NCBI GenBank assembly: GCA_964486455.1
Contig: CAZAMP010000024.1
Coordinates: forward strand, 4,000 to 67,999
Reading direction: 5' to 3'
DNA length: 64,000 bases
Source of the DNA: CAZAMP01 sp964486455
GTDB taxonomy: Bacteria > Eisenbacteria > RBG-16-71-46 > CAZAMP01
Each line of letters begins with the position of its first letter. Position 1 is the stretch's first letter. Shown here piece by piece: positions 26,859 through 36,711 of the stretch. The translations under genes and the position numbers were made by a program. Below the pieces are notes generated by a model that was not told the origin of the DNA, did not search any database, and was given only the letters and a program-made list of their open reading frames with translations.

Positions 26859-29708
26859 ATGCAGGATCCGCGGCGACTCTCAGCTCGTAGCAACCGAGGT
26901 GCGCAGGCGCCGGCCCTGACCATGGGACTCCTCGCCCTGCTTGCGCTGGCGGTCGGTTTCTATTCCGCCAGTGCGGCCACCTCCTCCGACCGTGAGTTCC
27001 CCGATGGGATCGTCGGCCACTGGACCTTCGATAGTCCCGACAGTCTCACCCAGGCAACGATCGGCAATGATCTCGTACTCGAGGGTAGCCACACGCCGAT
27101 CGAAGGCCCCACTCCCGAAGATGGCGCTGTCAATATCGGAATCGGCAGCTTCTACCGCTGCTTCCATGATATCCCCGCGAACGGCGGTGAGGGCGCCGAG
27201 TGGGTCAACTGCTTCACCATTATCATGGACGTGCGCATCCCCCAGCTTAGCCAGTGGTATTGCTTCTACCAGACAAACTGGAACAACAGCAATGACGGAG
27301 ATTGGTTCATCAATCCCAGTGGCCAAGTGGGGGTTGGCGAAACCGGGTACTCTTCCTATGTCATGGTGCCCGAGGAGTGGTATCGCCTGGCGATCTCGGT
27401 ACACCTCGGCGAGCACTACGACTACTACCTCGATGGCCAGCTGCTGCACAATGGGGGGGCGCAGGTCTTCGAAGGCCGCTTCGCGCTCTATCCGGCCGGC
27501 GACGCCAATCAAGTACTCTTCTTCGCCGACGAGAATGGGGAGGACGGACCCATCGACGTGGCGATGATCGCGCTCTTCGACCGCGATCTCAGCGCCGAGG
27601 AGTTGGCCGATTTGGGTGGATACGGGCATGAAATCGAGGGCCCGGGGAGCGGCGACTGGCTTACGTACTTGCAGACACCCACACCCACATCGATCTACGC
27701 ATGCTGGCACTCGTCCATGGCAGGCGAACCCATCGTGGAGTACGGGCTCACGGATACGCTGGGTCAAAACGTTTCGGCGAGCACCATCACCTTCGATTCC
27801 AGCACGGTCTGGCACTGGGCCCAGCTCACCGGCCTGGAGCCGAAGACGACCTACTACTACCGCTGCGTCATCGATACGGCCGCCTCGCCGATCCGCGCGT
27901 TTCACACCCAACCCGCGGATGATGACACCAGCACGCATGTGCGTTTCGCGGTCTACGGAGACACCCGGACCGACAGCGCCATGCACACCCAGGTGGTGGA
28001 AGCGATCCGCGACAAGGTGCAGGAACTGTACGGGGAGGATCTGCACGAGCACCTCAACGTGGTGCTCAACGTCGGTGACATCGTGACCACCGGTTCCGTT
28101 CTCTCCCAGTATCAGGATGAGTACTTCACCCCGATCGAGAGCTTATCCGGAGCGGTGCCTTTCATGGTCAGCATTGGCAATCACGAGGGCGAGTCCCCGT
28201 ACTACTACCAGTACATGAAGTACGAGGACGTGGGTGGGGACGAGGGCGAGCTCTACTACTCTTTTCGCATCGGACCGATCTTTTTCGTCGCGCTCAACAG
28301 CAACACACAGGGCGCAACACAACTGAGCTGGTTGGAAGACCAACTCACCGCGGCCGAGGCTGACGAGGGGATCGATTGGGTCTTCATCTTCCTGCATCAT
28401 CCCGGGCGCAGCGAAATCTGGCCGGACGGCAACACGGCGTGGGTCCAGGATGACGTGATCCCCACGGTGGCTCAGTACACCAAGGCCGAAGCGCTGATGT
28501 ATGGGCACTCCCACAACTATGAGCGCGGCGCCTGGAAGGAGGGTAACCTTCGGCTGCTGTTGAGCGGAGGGGGCGGCTCGGCTCTGGACCGCTGGGGGAT
28601 GTATGGGAACCAGGAAGACTACCGTGAGATTCATCGCGCCCACGATCATTACAACTACACGATCTTCGATGTAGACTGCGCCAATGGCAGCTATACGGCC
28701 GAGACCTACACCCTCGGTCACACGGATCTTCCGCTGTCGAATGAGTTGCTCGAGAGTTTCAGTCGTGTGCACGGCGCGGCGCCACCCCAGCAGCCCGCGG
28801 CGCTCGCTCCGTCGGGTCAGTGGCCATTGCCGGTGACGCTGTGCCCCTCGCCCTTCACCGGCGAGATGCCGGTGATGACTTCGCGGTTTCAGGTGACCGA
28901 CACGGAGGGGGATTGGTCGGCGCCGATCGTCGACGTGCCACGCGATTGGGAGAACATCTACGGCGACACGGGCCCTCCCGATTACGAGCCGATCGATCTC
29001 AACGCCGGAATCGACCTGACGCGCGCAGAGGTGCCCGAGGGATCGCTGCAGCTCGGCCAAACCTACTGGTGGCGCGTCTGCTACCGTGACCAGAATCTGC
29101 AGTGGAGCGAGTGGTCTGCGGACGGCGTATTCACCGTAGCCGACATCCCCCCTGCGGTGGATTTCACCGCCGATATCACCGCGGGTGAGGCTCCGCTGGC
29201 GGTGCGTTTCACGGATCTGTCGAGCGGCACCCCCCTAGCGTGGAGTTGGGATCTGGACGGCGATGAGCAGATCGACAGTCAGGATCGCGATCCGGTTTGG
29301 ACCTACGAGGAGGAAGGCACGTACACGGTCAGCCTGACCGCGGACCATGGTGGCGATCCATCCACCGAGACGAAGGCCGGCTACATTGTTGTCACCGGGT
29401 CCAGTGACGCCGGAGCAGTGATCACGTTCCCGCCACACCAGCTTGCCCAAAACCGACCCAACCCGTTCAACCCGCGCACGACGATCGAGTACTCACTCCG
29501 ATGTGACAGCGACGTTGTCCTGGAGATCTACGACGTGCGGGGGCGGCTGATCAGGAGGTTCGTGGAGGGACGACAAAGCCCCGGAACCCATGCCGTCATC
29601 TGGGATGGCCGCGACGCGTGGGGACAGGCGGTCGGATCAGGCGTCTACAACTACCAGCTCAGGTCAGGGGAGGGTCGCCTCACTCGCCAGGCGGTGTATC
29701 TGAGGTGA
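26859..29708 (+). CDS. Secreted purple-acid-phosphatase-like metallophosphoesterase (LamG + PAP + PKD + sorting domain)
   Basis: 949 residues from ATG 26859, with GGGAG 5 nt upstream; longer frames upstream overlap the RND remnant and are not credible. Domain order: signal peptide; LamG/concanavalin-type domain (~50-250, GIVGHWTFDS and YDYYLDGQLLH); Fn3-like PAP N-domain (~265-350); metallophosphoesterase (~355-620). The metal ligands are readable: GDTRTDS, NVGDIVTTG, SIGNHEGE, FLHHPGRS and GHSHNYERG. A PKD domain (~775-860) and the sorting domain (QNRPNPFNPRTTIEY, IYDVRGRLIRRF, WDGRDAWGQAVGSGVYNYQL) follow. It should hydrolyse phosphate esters outside the cell, possibly for phosphorus scavenging. 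Confidence 0.9.
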   Translation: MQDPRRLSARSNRGAQAPALTMGLLALLALAVGFYSASAATSSDREFPDGIVGHWTFDSPDSLTQATIGNDLVLEGSHTPIEGPTPEDGAVNIGIGSFYRCFHDIPANGGEGAEWVNCFTIIMDVRIPQLSQWYCFYQTNWNNSNDGDWFINPSGQVGVGETGYSSYVMVPEEWYRLAISVHLGEHYDYYLDGQLLHNGGAQVFEGRFALYPAGDANQVLFFADENGEDGPIDVAMIALFDRDLSAEELADLGGYGHEIEGPGSGDWLTYLQTPTPTSIYACWHSSMAGEPIVEYGLTDTLGQNVSASTITFDSSTVWHWAQLTGLEPKTTYYYRCVIDTAASPIRAFHTQPADDDTSTHVRFAVYGDTRTDSAMHTQVVEAIRDKVQELYGEDLHEHLNVVLNVGDIVTTGSVLSQYQDEYFTPIESLSGAVPFMVSIGNHEGESPYYYQYMKYEDVGGDEGELYYSFRIGPIFFVALNSNTQGATQLSWLEDQLTAAEADEGIDWVFIFLHHPGRSEIWPDGNTAWVQDDVIPTVAQYTKAEALMYGHSHNYERGAWKEGNLRLLLSGGGGSALDRWGMYGNQEDYREIHRAHDHYNYTIFDVDCANGSYTAETYTLGHTDLPLSNELLESFSRVHGAAPPQQPAALAPSGQWPLPVTLCPSPFTGEMPVMTSRFQVTDTEGDWSAPIVDVPRDWENIYGDTGPPDYEPIDLNAGIDLTRAEVPEGSLQLGQTYWWRVCYRDQNLQWSEWSADGVFTVADIPPAVDFTADITAGEAPLAVRFTDLSSGTPLAWSWDLDGDEQIDSQDRDPVWTYEEEGTYTVSLTADHGGDPSTETKAGYIVVTGSSDAGAVITFPPHQLAQNRPNPFNPRTTIEYSLRCDSDVVLEIYDVRGRLIRRFVEGRQSPGTHAVIWDGRDAWGQAVGSGVYNYQLRSGEGRLTRQAVYLR

Positions 29709-29753
29709 CGAGCCCGCCGATCCGGTTCGCAGCCGCTGTTCCGATGGACGACT

Positions 29754-29850
29754 TCAAAAGATGACCTTCGCGGATGTCTCGGAGGCATCGCCGAGGTCGG
29801 CTAGCTTGCTGTCAATGACGACGACCGGCACCGAATGCAATCGATACGGT
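29754..29850 (-). pseudogene. Possible C-terminal remnant of a thioredoxin-fold protein
   Basis: In the minus-strand frame ending at 29754 the translation is roughly YRLHSVPVVVIDSKLADLG and a short tail to the stop. The SVP-x-VVIDGKLA pattern is typical of the cis-proline strand of small thioredoxin-like proteins in metal-resistance clusters. There is no start codon or CxxC in what remains. The segment is very short, so this is a weak call. Confidence 0.25.
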
Positions 29851-29904
29851 CTCCCCGGTCGGCGTAGGCCCCCTGCTACGGCGGGACAGATTCGCTGACC
29901 GGAT

Positions 29905-30609
29905 CTACAGCGATTTGGTCTTCAGCCACTCGGCGATCGCCTCGACCTGCCGTTTCCCGAGCGAGTGCCCGGAGTCGAACCAGCGAAGCTCGACCGGCAC
30001 GCCGGCCTCTGCCAGCCCTGCGCGGCTTCGCTCCGCCGCATCGGGATGGACCGAAACGTCCTGCCGGCCATGACACAGCAGCACCTCGAATCTGCTCGCG
30101 GCGGCACGCCTCATCTCGTCGGCAAGGAACTCTGTCTTCACACGCGCGCTCACGATGGCCATGCCGTGGAACAAGCCCGTGTTTCTCACGGCGATCCACG
30201 ATCCACAGTACCCACCCTGAGAGAATCCCATCAGCCAGCGACGGCGCGGCGTCAGTCCCTGCTCGCGCTCGACCGCGCTGATGAGGTCGAGCACGAGCGC
30301 CTCCGTGCGCTGCAGCTCGGTGCGGAAGCGCTCCTGGTCGCCATCGTAGTCATACCAGCTTGCCCCGTTGCGCCCTGCGGAACGTCCCTCGATCGGAAAC
30401 GGGGCACGGGGCAGCAGAACGCGGACCGGCTGATCGAGAAGCCCCCGGAGCAAGCGCGCGAAGAAATCCTCGTCCATCCCCTGACCGTGGAGACCGACGA
30501 CGAGAGGCAACGTGGGATCGGCCTCGGGGGCGTCGAGCCGCCAGACAATGGGCGGGTCGCCGGGGTGCTCCCCCCGAATCGTTCCTGGGCGCGTAGCTCT
30601 CCTTGGCAT
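29905..30609 (-). CDS. Phospholipase/carboxylesterase-type alpha/beta hydrolase
   Basis: 234 residues from ATG 30609, which has GGAGG at the right distance; the 63-bp longer frame has none. The fold belongs to the phospholipase/carboxylesterase (Abhydrolase_2) group: VGLHGQGMDE for the oxyanion region, nucleophile elbow GFSQGG (Ser130), acid in CHGRQDVSV (Asp184) and SGHSLG (His215). The length is normal for the family. No signal peptide is visible, so it is probably cytoplasmic. It should cleave carboxylic or thioester bonds; the natural substrate is unknown. It lies between exoprotein and copper-efflux genes with no evident link to either. Confidence 0.88.
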   Translation of the reverse strand: MPRRATRPGTIRGEHPGDPPIVWRLDAPEADPTLPLVVGLHGQGMDEDFFARLLRGLLDQPVRVLLPRAPFPIEGRSAGRNGASWYDYDGDQERFRTELQRTEALVLDLISAVEREQGLTPRRRWLMGFSQGGYCGSWIAVRNTGLFHGMAIVSARVKTEFLADEMRRAAASRFEVLLCHGRQDVSVHPDAAERSRAGLAEAGVPVELRWFDSGHSLGKRQVEAIAEWLKTKSL

Positions 30610-30836
30610 CGGACCTCCGGCGCGAATGAGATTTGTCAGGATCATAGGCCATTTTGACAGTAGCGCGTTCATCCCAAATCAGCTCCACCTATGTCGGTGA
30701 ACCTGATGACAAGTCGCCCGCGGCCGAGAGACGCGTCGCCGTTACGGCAAATGACCGGGCGAAGCGGGTCGTAACGAGGCTCAATGCGTTCCTCGTAGAC
30801 ACCGAGGTGGCGTTCGAAGTGTCGTTTGAAGAACCA

Positions 30837-33800
30837 TCACGATCTCGTCGGCCTCAGTCCGCCTTCCTTCACCGCGCAGTAGAGAACCGGCACCACGAAC
30901 ACGGTGATTAGCGCCATCAGCATGCCGCCGAACGATGGGATCGCCATCGGCACCATGATGTCGGCGCCGCGGCCGGTGGACGTCAGCACGGGGAGAAGCG
31001 CCAGCATCGTCGTGGCACTCGTCATCAGCGCGGGCCGAATGCGCCGCTTTCCCGCCTCTATCGCGGCGTCGCGGATCTCACGGATCGACGTCGGCTTTCG
31101 TCGCGCGAACGACTGATCGAGATACGTCGCGATGAGCACGCCGTCGTCGGACGCGATCCCGAAGAGGGCGAGGAAGCCCACCCAGACCGCCACGCTGAGG
31201 TTCATCGCGCGCACCTGGAAGAGCTCGCGCATCTCGATGCCGAAGAGCGAGAAGTCCAGGAACCAAGGTTGACCGTAGAGCCAGAGCAGGATGAACCCGC
31301 CCGACCATGCCACCGCGATCCCCGAGAAGACGAGCGACGTCGTGGAGACCGAGTTGAACTGAAAATAGAGGATGAGAAAGATCAGTAGCAGCGAAAGCGG
31401 TAAAATGATCGTGAGTGTCTTCTCCGCGCGCACCTGGTTTTCGTAGCTTCCGGCGAACGAGAAACTCACGCCCGCGGGGATGACGAGCTCACCGCTGTCG
31501 ATCTTCGCGTTGAGATGGTCGCGGGACCGTTCGACGACATCCACCTCGGCGTTGCCCGGTTTCTTGTCGAAGAGCACGTAGCCGGTGAGGAAGGTGTCCT
31601 CGCTTCGGATCATCTGGGGGCCGCGCACATAGCGGATCTCGGAGAGCTGCGTGATCGGAATCTGTGCGCCGCCCGGCGCCGGTACGAGGATGCGCCCCAA
31701 CGACTCGATATTGTCGCGAAGCTCCCGCATGTATCGCACTCGGACTGGGTAACGCTCCCGCCCCTCGACGGTGGTCGTGACGGGACGCCCGCCGACCGCG
31801 ACCTCGATGACGTCCTGGACCTGACGAAGCTTGATCCCATGGCGGGCGATCGCTTCCCGATCGATCTCGATCTCGAGATAGGGCTTCCCGACGATCCGGT
31901 CGGCGAAGACGGTTGCCGGCTCGACCGAAGGGACTTCTTTCAGCAAACGCTCGATCTCGAGACCGACCGCCTCGATGGTTTCCAGGTCAGGACCCTGCAC
32001 CTTGACACCCATTGGTGCCCGCATGCCGCTCTGGAGCATGACGATGCGCGTCGAGATCGGCTGGAGCTTCGGCGCCGACGTGGTGCCCGGAATCTGCGCG
32101 ACATCGACGATGGCGTCCCAGATGTCATCCGGCTTCGTGATCCCCACCCAGGCGGTTCGTCCGTCGTTGAGGTCCGGATCGAGCGCCGGGCGCCAGAGGC
32201 GAAACGGTTTGCCGCGCCGGTCGGGGATCAGGCTTCCTGCGGCATCGCGAATGAACGCGCCCTCGACGACGTACGGCTCGCCGTCGCGGGCGAGTACGGG
32301 CGTGCCGTCTTCCGCGCGCGCGTAGTCGGTGCTGTCGGAATCGAATCGAAAACGGAGGCGCTTGCCGTTGCCATCGGTCAGGTACTCCGGTCGGTAGGTG
32401 ATGATCGTCTCGATCATCGACACGGGCGCCGGGTCGAGCGGCGTCTCCGCGCGCCCGAGCTTGCCGACGACAGACTCGACCTCGGGTAGCGCCCCCATGG
32501 CAATGTCCTGTTTCTGCAGGACGTCGAGGACCTCCGCGATGGACGCGTGCGGCATCGTCGTCGGCATGTAGAGATATGAGCCTTCATCGAGCGGCGGCAT
32601 GAACTCTTTGCCGAGCCCCGGAAAGGCGTGCGCGAGCGCCGAAACGGGACGGACGCGCGTTACGCTGTTCGGTGCCCACCCGAATACCGCATCGAACCCG
32701 AGCCAGATGAGTAGCCCGAAGAAGACCGCCACGACCGGAAGGGTGAGAAACGCCGCCTTGTGATCGAGGCACCAGCGGAGCGTGCGAGGGTACAGGCGAT
32801 AGAGTACGTAGAATAACGTCAGCAGCCCGCCGATGAGGAAGGCGACGAACAGAAAGTTGCCAAGCGCTCCCTTCTCGGGACCGAGCGGAAGCCAGTGCTG
32901 TGAGAGCAGGATGCTGACGACGAGTACGGCGATCATCGTCGCGATCGCGGATGCACGGGACGCCAGGCGCTTCGGGATGCGTGAGCGCGCGAGCGTGTAG
33001 ACACCCACGACGATGTGGATGAGGCCGATCCACCACGACGCGATGCTCCACGCGACGATGCCGCCCGCGATGAGCGCGACTCCCAGCACCCGCCGACCGG
33101 CCGCCCCGCGGGATCGCGACGCGAAGAGAAGCTGCGCGAACGCCGGGATCACGAAGAGCGCGATGATCACCGACGCGAGGAGTGCGAACGTCTTCGTGAA
33201 CGCGAGCGGGCGGAAGAGCTTTCCTTCGGCCGCGACCATGGTGAAGACGGGGAGAAAGCTCACGATCGTCGTCGCCACGGCGGTGAAGACCGCGCTTCCC
33301 ACCTCGCGGGCGCCGCGGAAGACGACCTCCAGCCGGTCCTCGTCCGGCCGCGCGGCTGCGAGATGTTTGAGGATGTTTTCGGTGACGACGATCCCCATGT
33401 CGACGATCGTGCCGATCGCGATCGCGATCCCCGACAGCGCCACCACGTTGGCGTCGACGCCGAACGTCTTCATGGCGATGAAGGACATCAGCACAGCAAG
33501 GGGGAGCACGCTCGAGATCAGGATCGAGCTGCGGAAATGTAGCAGCATGATGAGCACGACGACGATCGTAACGAGGATCTCGTCCGTGAGCGCGGTCTTG
33601 AGCGTTCCCAGCGTCTCGTGAATGAGCTCTGTTCGATCGTAGAATGGAACGATCGTGACTTGGCTCTCGGTACCGTCCGGCAAGGTCTTCTTGGCGAGCC
33701 CGGGGGAGATCTCCTCGACCTTCGCCTTGAGGTTCTTGATGACCTCGAGTGGATTGGAGCCGTATCGAGCGACCACGACGCCGCCGACCGCCTCGGCGCC

Positions 33801-34730
33801 TTCCTTGTCCAGGGCGCCCCGGCGAAGGGCCGGTCCGAGGGCCACGTGCGCGACGTTCTTCACGTAGATCGGGACGTTGTCGTTCACGGTGATGACGGCG
33901 TTTTCGATGTCCGCGAGGCTCTTGATGAATCCGATGCCGCGGATCACGTACTCGACGCTGTTCACCTCGATCGTGCGCGCTCCGACGTCGGCGTTCGACA
34001 TCTTCACGGCGCTGAAGACCTGATCCAGAGTCACGCCGTGCGCCCGCATCGCGTCGGGATCGACGTCGATCTGATACTCCTGGACGTAGCCGCCGATCGA
34101 GGCGACCTCGCTCACGCCCTCGGCCGCCATCAGCGCGTAGCGTACGTACCAGTCCTGGATCGTTCGTAGCTCGTGAAGGTCCCAACCGCCCGTCGGTCGT
34201 CCGTCCGCGTCACGGCCTTCGAGGGTGTACCAGAACACCTGTCCCAGCGCGGTGGCGTCAGGGCCGAGCGAGGGCCGGATTCCGTCCGGCAGCGTGCCGG
34301 GGGCGAGGCTGTTGAGTTTTTCGAGAATGCGTGAGCGCCCCCAGTAGAAATCGATTTCCTCTTTGAAGATCACGTAGATCGTCGAGAAGCCGAGCATCGA
34401 GAAGCTTCGGATCGTCTTCACGCCGGGCACGCCGAGAAGCGAGACGGTCAGCGGGTAGGTGACCTGGTCTTCGACGTCCTGCGGAGAGCGACCCATCCAC
34501 TCGGTGAAAACGATCTGTTGGTTCTCGCCGATGTCCGGGATGGCGTCAACCGGAACCGGATCGCGCGGCGCGCCGCCGAGATCCCAGTCGAAGGGGGCCA
34601 CGAGAAGGCCCCAGCCGATTGCGAGAACGACCAGGAGCGCCGCAACGAGCTTTCGCTCGAGGAAGAAACGGATGGCACCGTCGAGCCACGTCCGCCGTCC
34701 GTCGCTCGGCGCGTTGGGCGTGCTAGTCAT
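30837..34730 (-). CDS. cusA: CusA-like heavy-metal RND efflux pump (large form)
   Basis: 1297 residues, clearly longer than E. coli CusA (~1047). It is the inner-membrane proton-driven pump of a tripartite Cu(I)/Ag(I) exporter. The N-terminus (PDIGENQQIVFTEWMGRSPQDVEDQVTYPL), GIAIAIGTIVDMGIVVTEN and SDDGVLIATYL are typical of the metal-RND branch. Methionines at YLYMPTTMP, APVSMIETI and RAPMGVKV occupy the places of the CusA metal relay. Extra sequence occurs at two points. About 130 hydrophobic residues lie after the IPAFAQLLFASRSRG helix, and ~75 charged residues follow RPEYLTDGNGKR. It is the last gene of the operon and overlaps the CusB-like gene by 8 bp. Confidence 0.92.
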   Translation of the reverse strand: MTSTPNAPSDGRRTWLDGAIRFFLERKLVAALLVVLAIGWGLLVAPFDWDLGGAPRDPVPVDAIPDIGENQQIVFTEWMGRSPQDVEDQVTYPLTVSLLGVPGVKTIRSFSMLGFSTIYVIFKEEIDFYWGRSRILEKLNSLAPGTLPDGIRPSLGPDATALGQVFWYTLEGRDADGRPTGGWDLHELRTIQDWYVRYALMAAEGVSEVASIGGYVQEYQIDVDPDAMRAHGVTLDQVFSAVKMSNADVGARTIEVNSVEYVIRGIGFIKSLADIENAVITVNDNVPIYVKNVAHVALGPALRRGALDKEGAEAVGGVVVARYGSNPLEVIKNLKAKVEEISPGLAKKTLPDGTESQVTIVPFYDRTELIHETLGTLKTALTDEILVTIVVVLIMLLHFRSSILISSVLPLAVLMSFIAMKTFGVDANVVALSGIAIAIGTIVDMGIVVTENILKHLAAARPDEDRLEVVFRGAREVGSAVFTAVATTIVSFLPVFTMVAAEGKLFRPLAFTKTFALLASVIIALFVIPAFAQLLFASRSRGAAGRRVLGVALIAGGIVAWSIASWWIGLIHIVVGVYTLARSRIPKRLASRASAIATMIAVLVVSILLSQHWLPLGPEKGALGNFLFVAFLIGGLLTLFYVLYRLYPRTLRWCLDHKAAFLTLPVVAVFFGLLIWLGFDAVFGWAPNSVTRVRPVSALAHAFPGLGKEFMPPLDEGSYLYMPTTMPHASIAEVLDVLQKQDIAMGALPEVESVVGKLGRAETPLDPAPVSMIETIITYRPEYLTDGNGKRLRFRFDSDSTDYARAEDGTPVLARDGEPYVVEGAFIRDAAGSLIPDRRGKPFRLWRPALDPDLNDGRTAWVGITKPDDIWDAIVDVAQIPGTTSAPKLQPISTRIVMLQSGMRAPMGVKVQGPDLETIEAVGLEIERLLKEVPSVEPATVFADRIVGKPYLEIEIDREAIARHGIKLRQVQDVIEVAVGGRPVTTTVEGRERYPVRVRYMRELRDNIESLGRILVPAPGGAQIPITQLSEIRYVRGPQMIRSEDTFLTGYVLFDKKPGNAEVDVVERSRDHLNAKIDSGELVIPAGVSFSFAGSYENQVRAEKTLTIILPLSLLLIFLILYFQFNSVSTTSLVFSGIAVAWSGGFILLWLYGQPWFLDFSLFGIEMRELFQVRAMNLSVAVWVGFLALFGIASDDGVLIATYLDQSFARRKPTSIREIRDAAIEAGKRRIRPALMTSATTMLALLPVLTSTGRGADIMVPMAIPSFGGMLMALITVFVVPVLYCAVKEGGLRPTRS

Positions 34731-36711
34731 TCACGTCCTCCGTGACGCCGTCAGCCACACCGGCAACGATCGTCTCTTCCTCGGTGCCGCAGCGGTACAT
34801 TTGCGCGCCGAAGTAGGGATTCTCGACGCCCTTTCGGTTCTGAATCCAATCCGCGCCGACCCAGTTGAACGCCATGGGACAGTGGAAGCGAATGACCGGT
34901 AGGGCCCCCGTCGTTCCGAATAGGCGGACGGTGGTCGTCATCGAGCCCGCGAGCGGTTCGAAGTGAATGCGGGCCTTCTCGATATTGTCGGTTGCTGCGA
35001 TGGCGTCCGCGGACGTGTGGAGCTTCTCGAGCTGTGTCATCCATGCGTCGTGCGCGTCGCCGTCGAGAAGCGTCATGTCGACCGAATCGAGCGCCATGAT
35101 CATCGTCTTGGCTCCCGCGCGCGCGGCCATGAGCGAGTCGCCGCTCAAGCCCTCGTGAATCGCGAAGTACGCGTTCAGGACGTCGTCGATCTGTAGCTTG
35201 AACGCGTCGGGCGTGTCGTACGTTTCGATAGCTACTGGCTCATGCGCGGCGTGATCGTCGGATGCACCATCGGGCGGGCTCATCATGCTCGGTTTGGCGA
35301 GAATCTGGTTCGCGCTGTCGATCTTGAAGTTGCCGCGGGTGACCACGCGCTCGCCTTCTTCGAGGCCGCCCATGACGATGTACGAGTCTCCGGCACGCGG
35401 ACCGAGCTGAATCTCGCGACCTTCGTACGTCCCTTCACCTCCGGGTCGCTCGACGTAGACGATCGCGCGAGTGCCTGTGATGAGCGGGGCGGAGGCCGGG
35501 ATGACGAGCGGCGCTTCCTCCTCGTCGGGATCGACCGGTTCGTATCCAAGCGATTCGGTGGTCACGAGCGGCATGCCGCAGATGTCACACTCGGCGGTCT
35601 CCTCGTCGGCCACGATCTCCGGGTGCATCGGGCAGATCCACTTGCCGGCGAGGTCGGGATCCATGACACGGCCTCCCTTGGCGACCCCGGCACGAACGAG
35701 CCCGCGCACGAACATCCCCGGCTTGAGCTTTGCATCGGGGTTCGAGACGTTGACCCGCACCTTGACGGTGCGCGTCTTCGGGTCGAGCACCGGCTCGATG
35801 AAGGCGATCGTGCCCGTGAATGGCTCACCGGGATACGCCTCGGTCCGAAACTCCACGTCCTGTCCGTAGCGGAGCCACGGTAGGTCCGACTCGTACGCAT
35901 CGAGCTTCACCCATAGCTGGGAGAGGTCAGCGATGGTGTAGATGTGACTGCCGGTCTCGACGTACATGCCCTCCGCGGCGTGCTTCTCGATCACGATGCC
36001 GCTCATCGGCGCGTGAATCGTGAGACGGTCCGACGCCGAGCCGCTCTCCTCGATCGCGCGCACCTGATCGTCGTTGAGGCCCCAAAGCCGGAGCTTCTCC
36101 CTCGCGGCGTCAACCGTGGCGCGCGACGTCTGCCGCATGCTGACGATCCGGCTCTTCTCCAGGTCGCCGGCGGCCTTGCGGGCTTGAATGAGTTCTTCCT
36201 GCGCGGCAAGAAGCGCGGGGCTGTAGAGATCGACCATGTGATCGCCTTCGCGGACCGTCATGCCCGTATAGTCCACGAAGAGCCGATCGAGCCTTCCCGG
36301 CACCCAGGCGGTGATGTGCTTCACGCGCGACTCGTCATAGACGACCTTTCCGACCATCCGGACGTCCACGGAGACGTATTGTCGCTCGACGGCCGCGGTC
36401 TCGATCGACGCGAGCTTCCGGGCGGTCGCCGAGAGCGTGATCTCTCTCGCGCCCGCGTCTCCCGCGTCGCCACTCGTGGCCGGGATCAGGTCCATCCCGC
36501 AGATGGGACATGAACCGAACTCGGGCTGGCGGATCTGAGGATGCATTGAGCACGTCCACTCCGTAGCGGTTTCTTCCCCGTCATGAGCGTGCTCGACTCG
36601 ACCGGAGCCACCTCCGCGAATGATGTATCCGGCCGCGAGCGCGAGGATCGCGACAACGACGAGCGGCAGCCACCGCGAGCGTCCGCCGCGCTTGCTCTCG
36701 TTCATGGTCAT
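34723..36711 (-). CDS. cusB: CusB-like periplasmic adaptor with two heavy-metal-binding domains and DUF3347
   Basis: 662 residues, about 250 more than E. coli CusB. An N-terminal anchor helix (~14-32) is followed by a heavy-metal-binding (HMBD) motif, CSMHPQIRQ-x-PEFGSCPICGMDLIP (~54-76). Then come the membrane-fusion lipoyl/hairpin/barrel core and a second HMBD inserted further on (WICPMHPEIVADEETAECDICGMPL), a second barrel/MP domain, and a DUF3347 domain (LQIDDVLNAYFAIHEGLSGDS). The tail has Cys, Met and Trp (FHCPMAFNWVGADW and a later MYRCG). It links pump and outer-membrane channel and delivers Cu(I)/Ag(I). It overlaps both neighbours by a few bases. Confidence 0.9.
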   Translation of the reverse strand: MTMNESKRGGRSRWLPLVVVAILALAAGYIIRGGGSGRVEHAHDGEETATEWTCSMHPQIRQPEFGSCPICGMDLIPATSGDAGDAGAREITLSATARKLASIETAAVERQYVSVDVRMVGKVVYDESRVKHITAWVPGRLDRLFVDYTGMTVREGDHMVDLYSPALLAAQEELIQARKAAGDLEKSRIVSMRQTSRATVDAAREKLRLWGLNDDQVRAIEESGSASDRLTIHAPMSGIVIEKHAAEGMYVETGSHIYTIADLSQLWVKLDAYESDLPWLRYGQDVEFRTEAYPGEPFTGTIAFIEPVLDPKTRTVKVRVNVSNPDAKLKPGMFVRGLVRAGVAKGGRVMDPDLAGKWICPMHPEIVADEETAECDICGMPLVTTESLGYEPVDPDEEEAPLVIPASAPLITGTRAIVYVERPGGEGTYEGREIQLGPRAGDSYIVMGGLEEGERVVTRGNFKIDSANQILAKPSMMSPPDGASDDHAAHEPVAIETYDTPDAFKLQIDDVLNAYFAIHEGLSGDSLMAARAGAKTMIMALDSVDMTLLDGDAHDAWMTQLEKLHTSADAIAATDNIEKARIHFEPLAGSMTTTVRLFGTTGALPVIRFHCPMAFNWVGADWIQNRKGVENPYFGAQMYRCGTEEETIVAGVADGVTEDVND

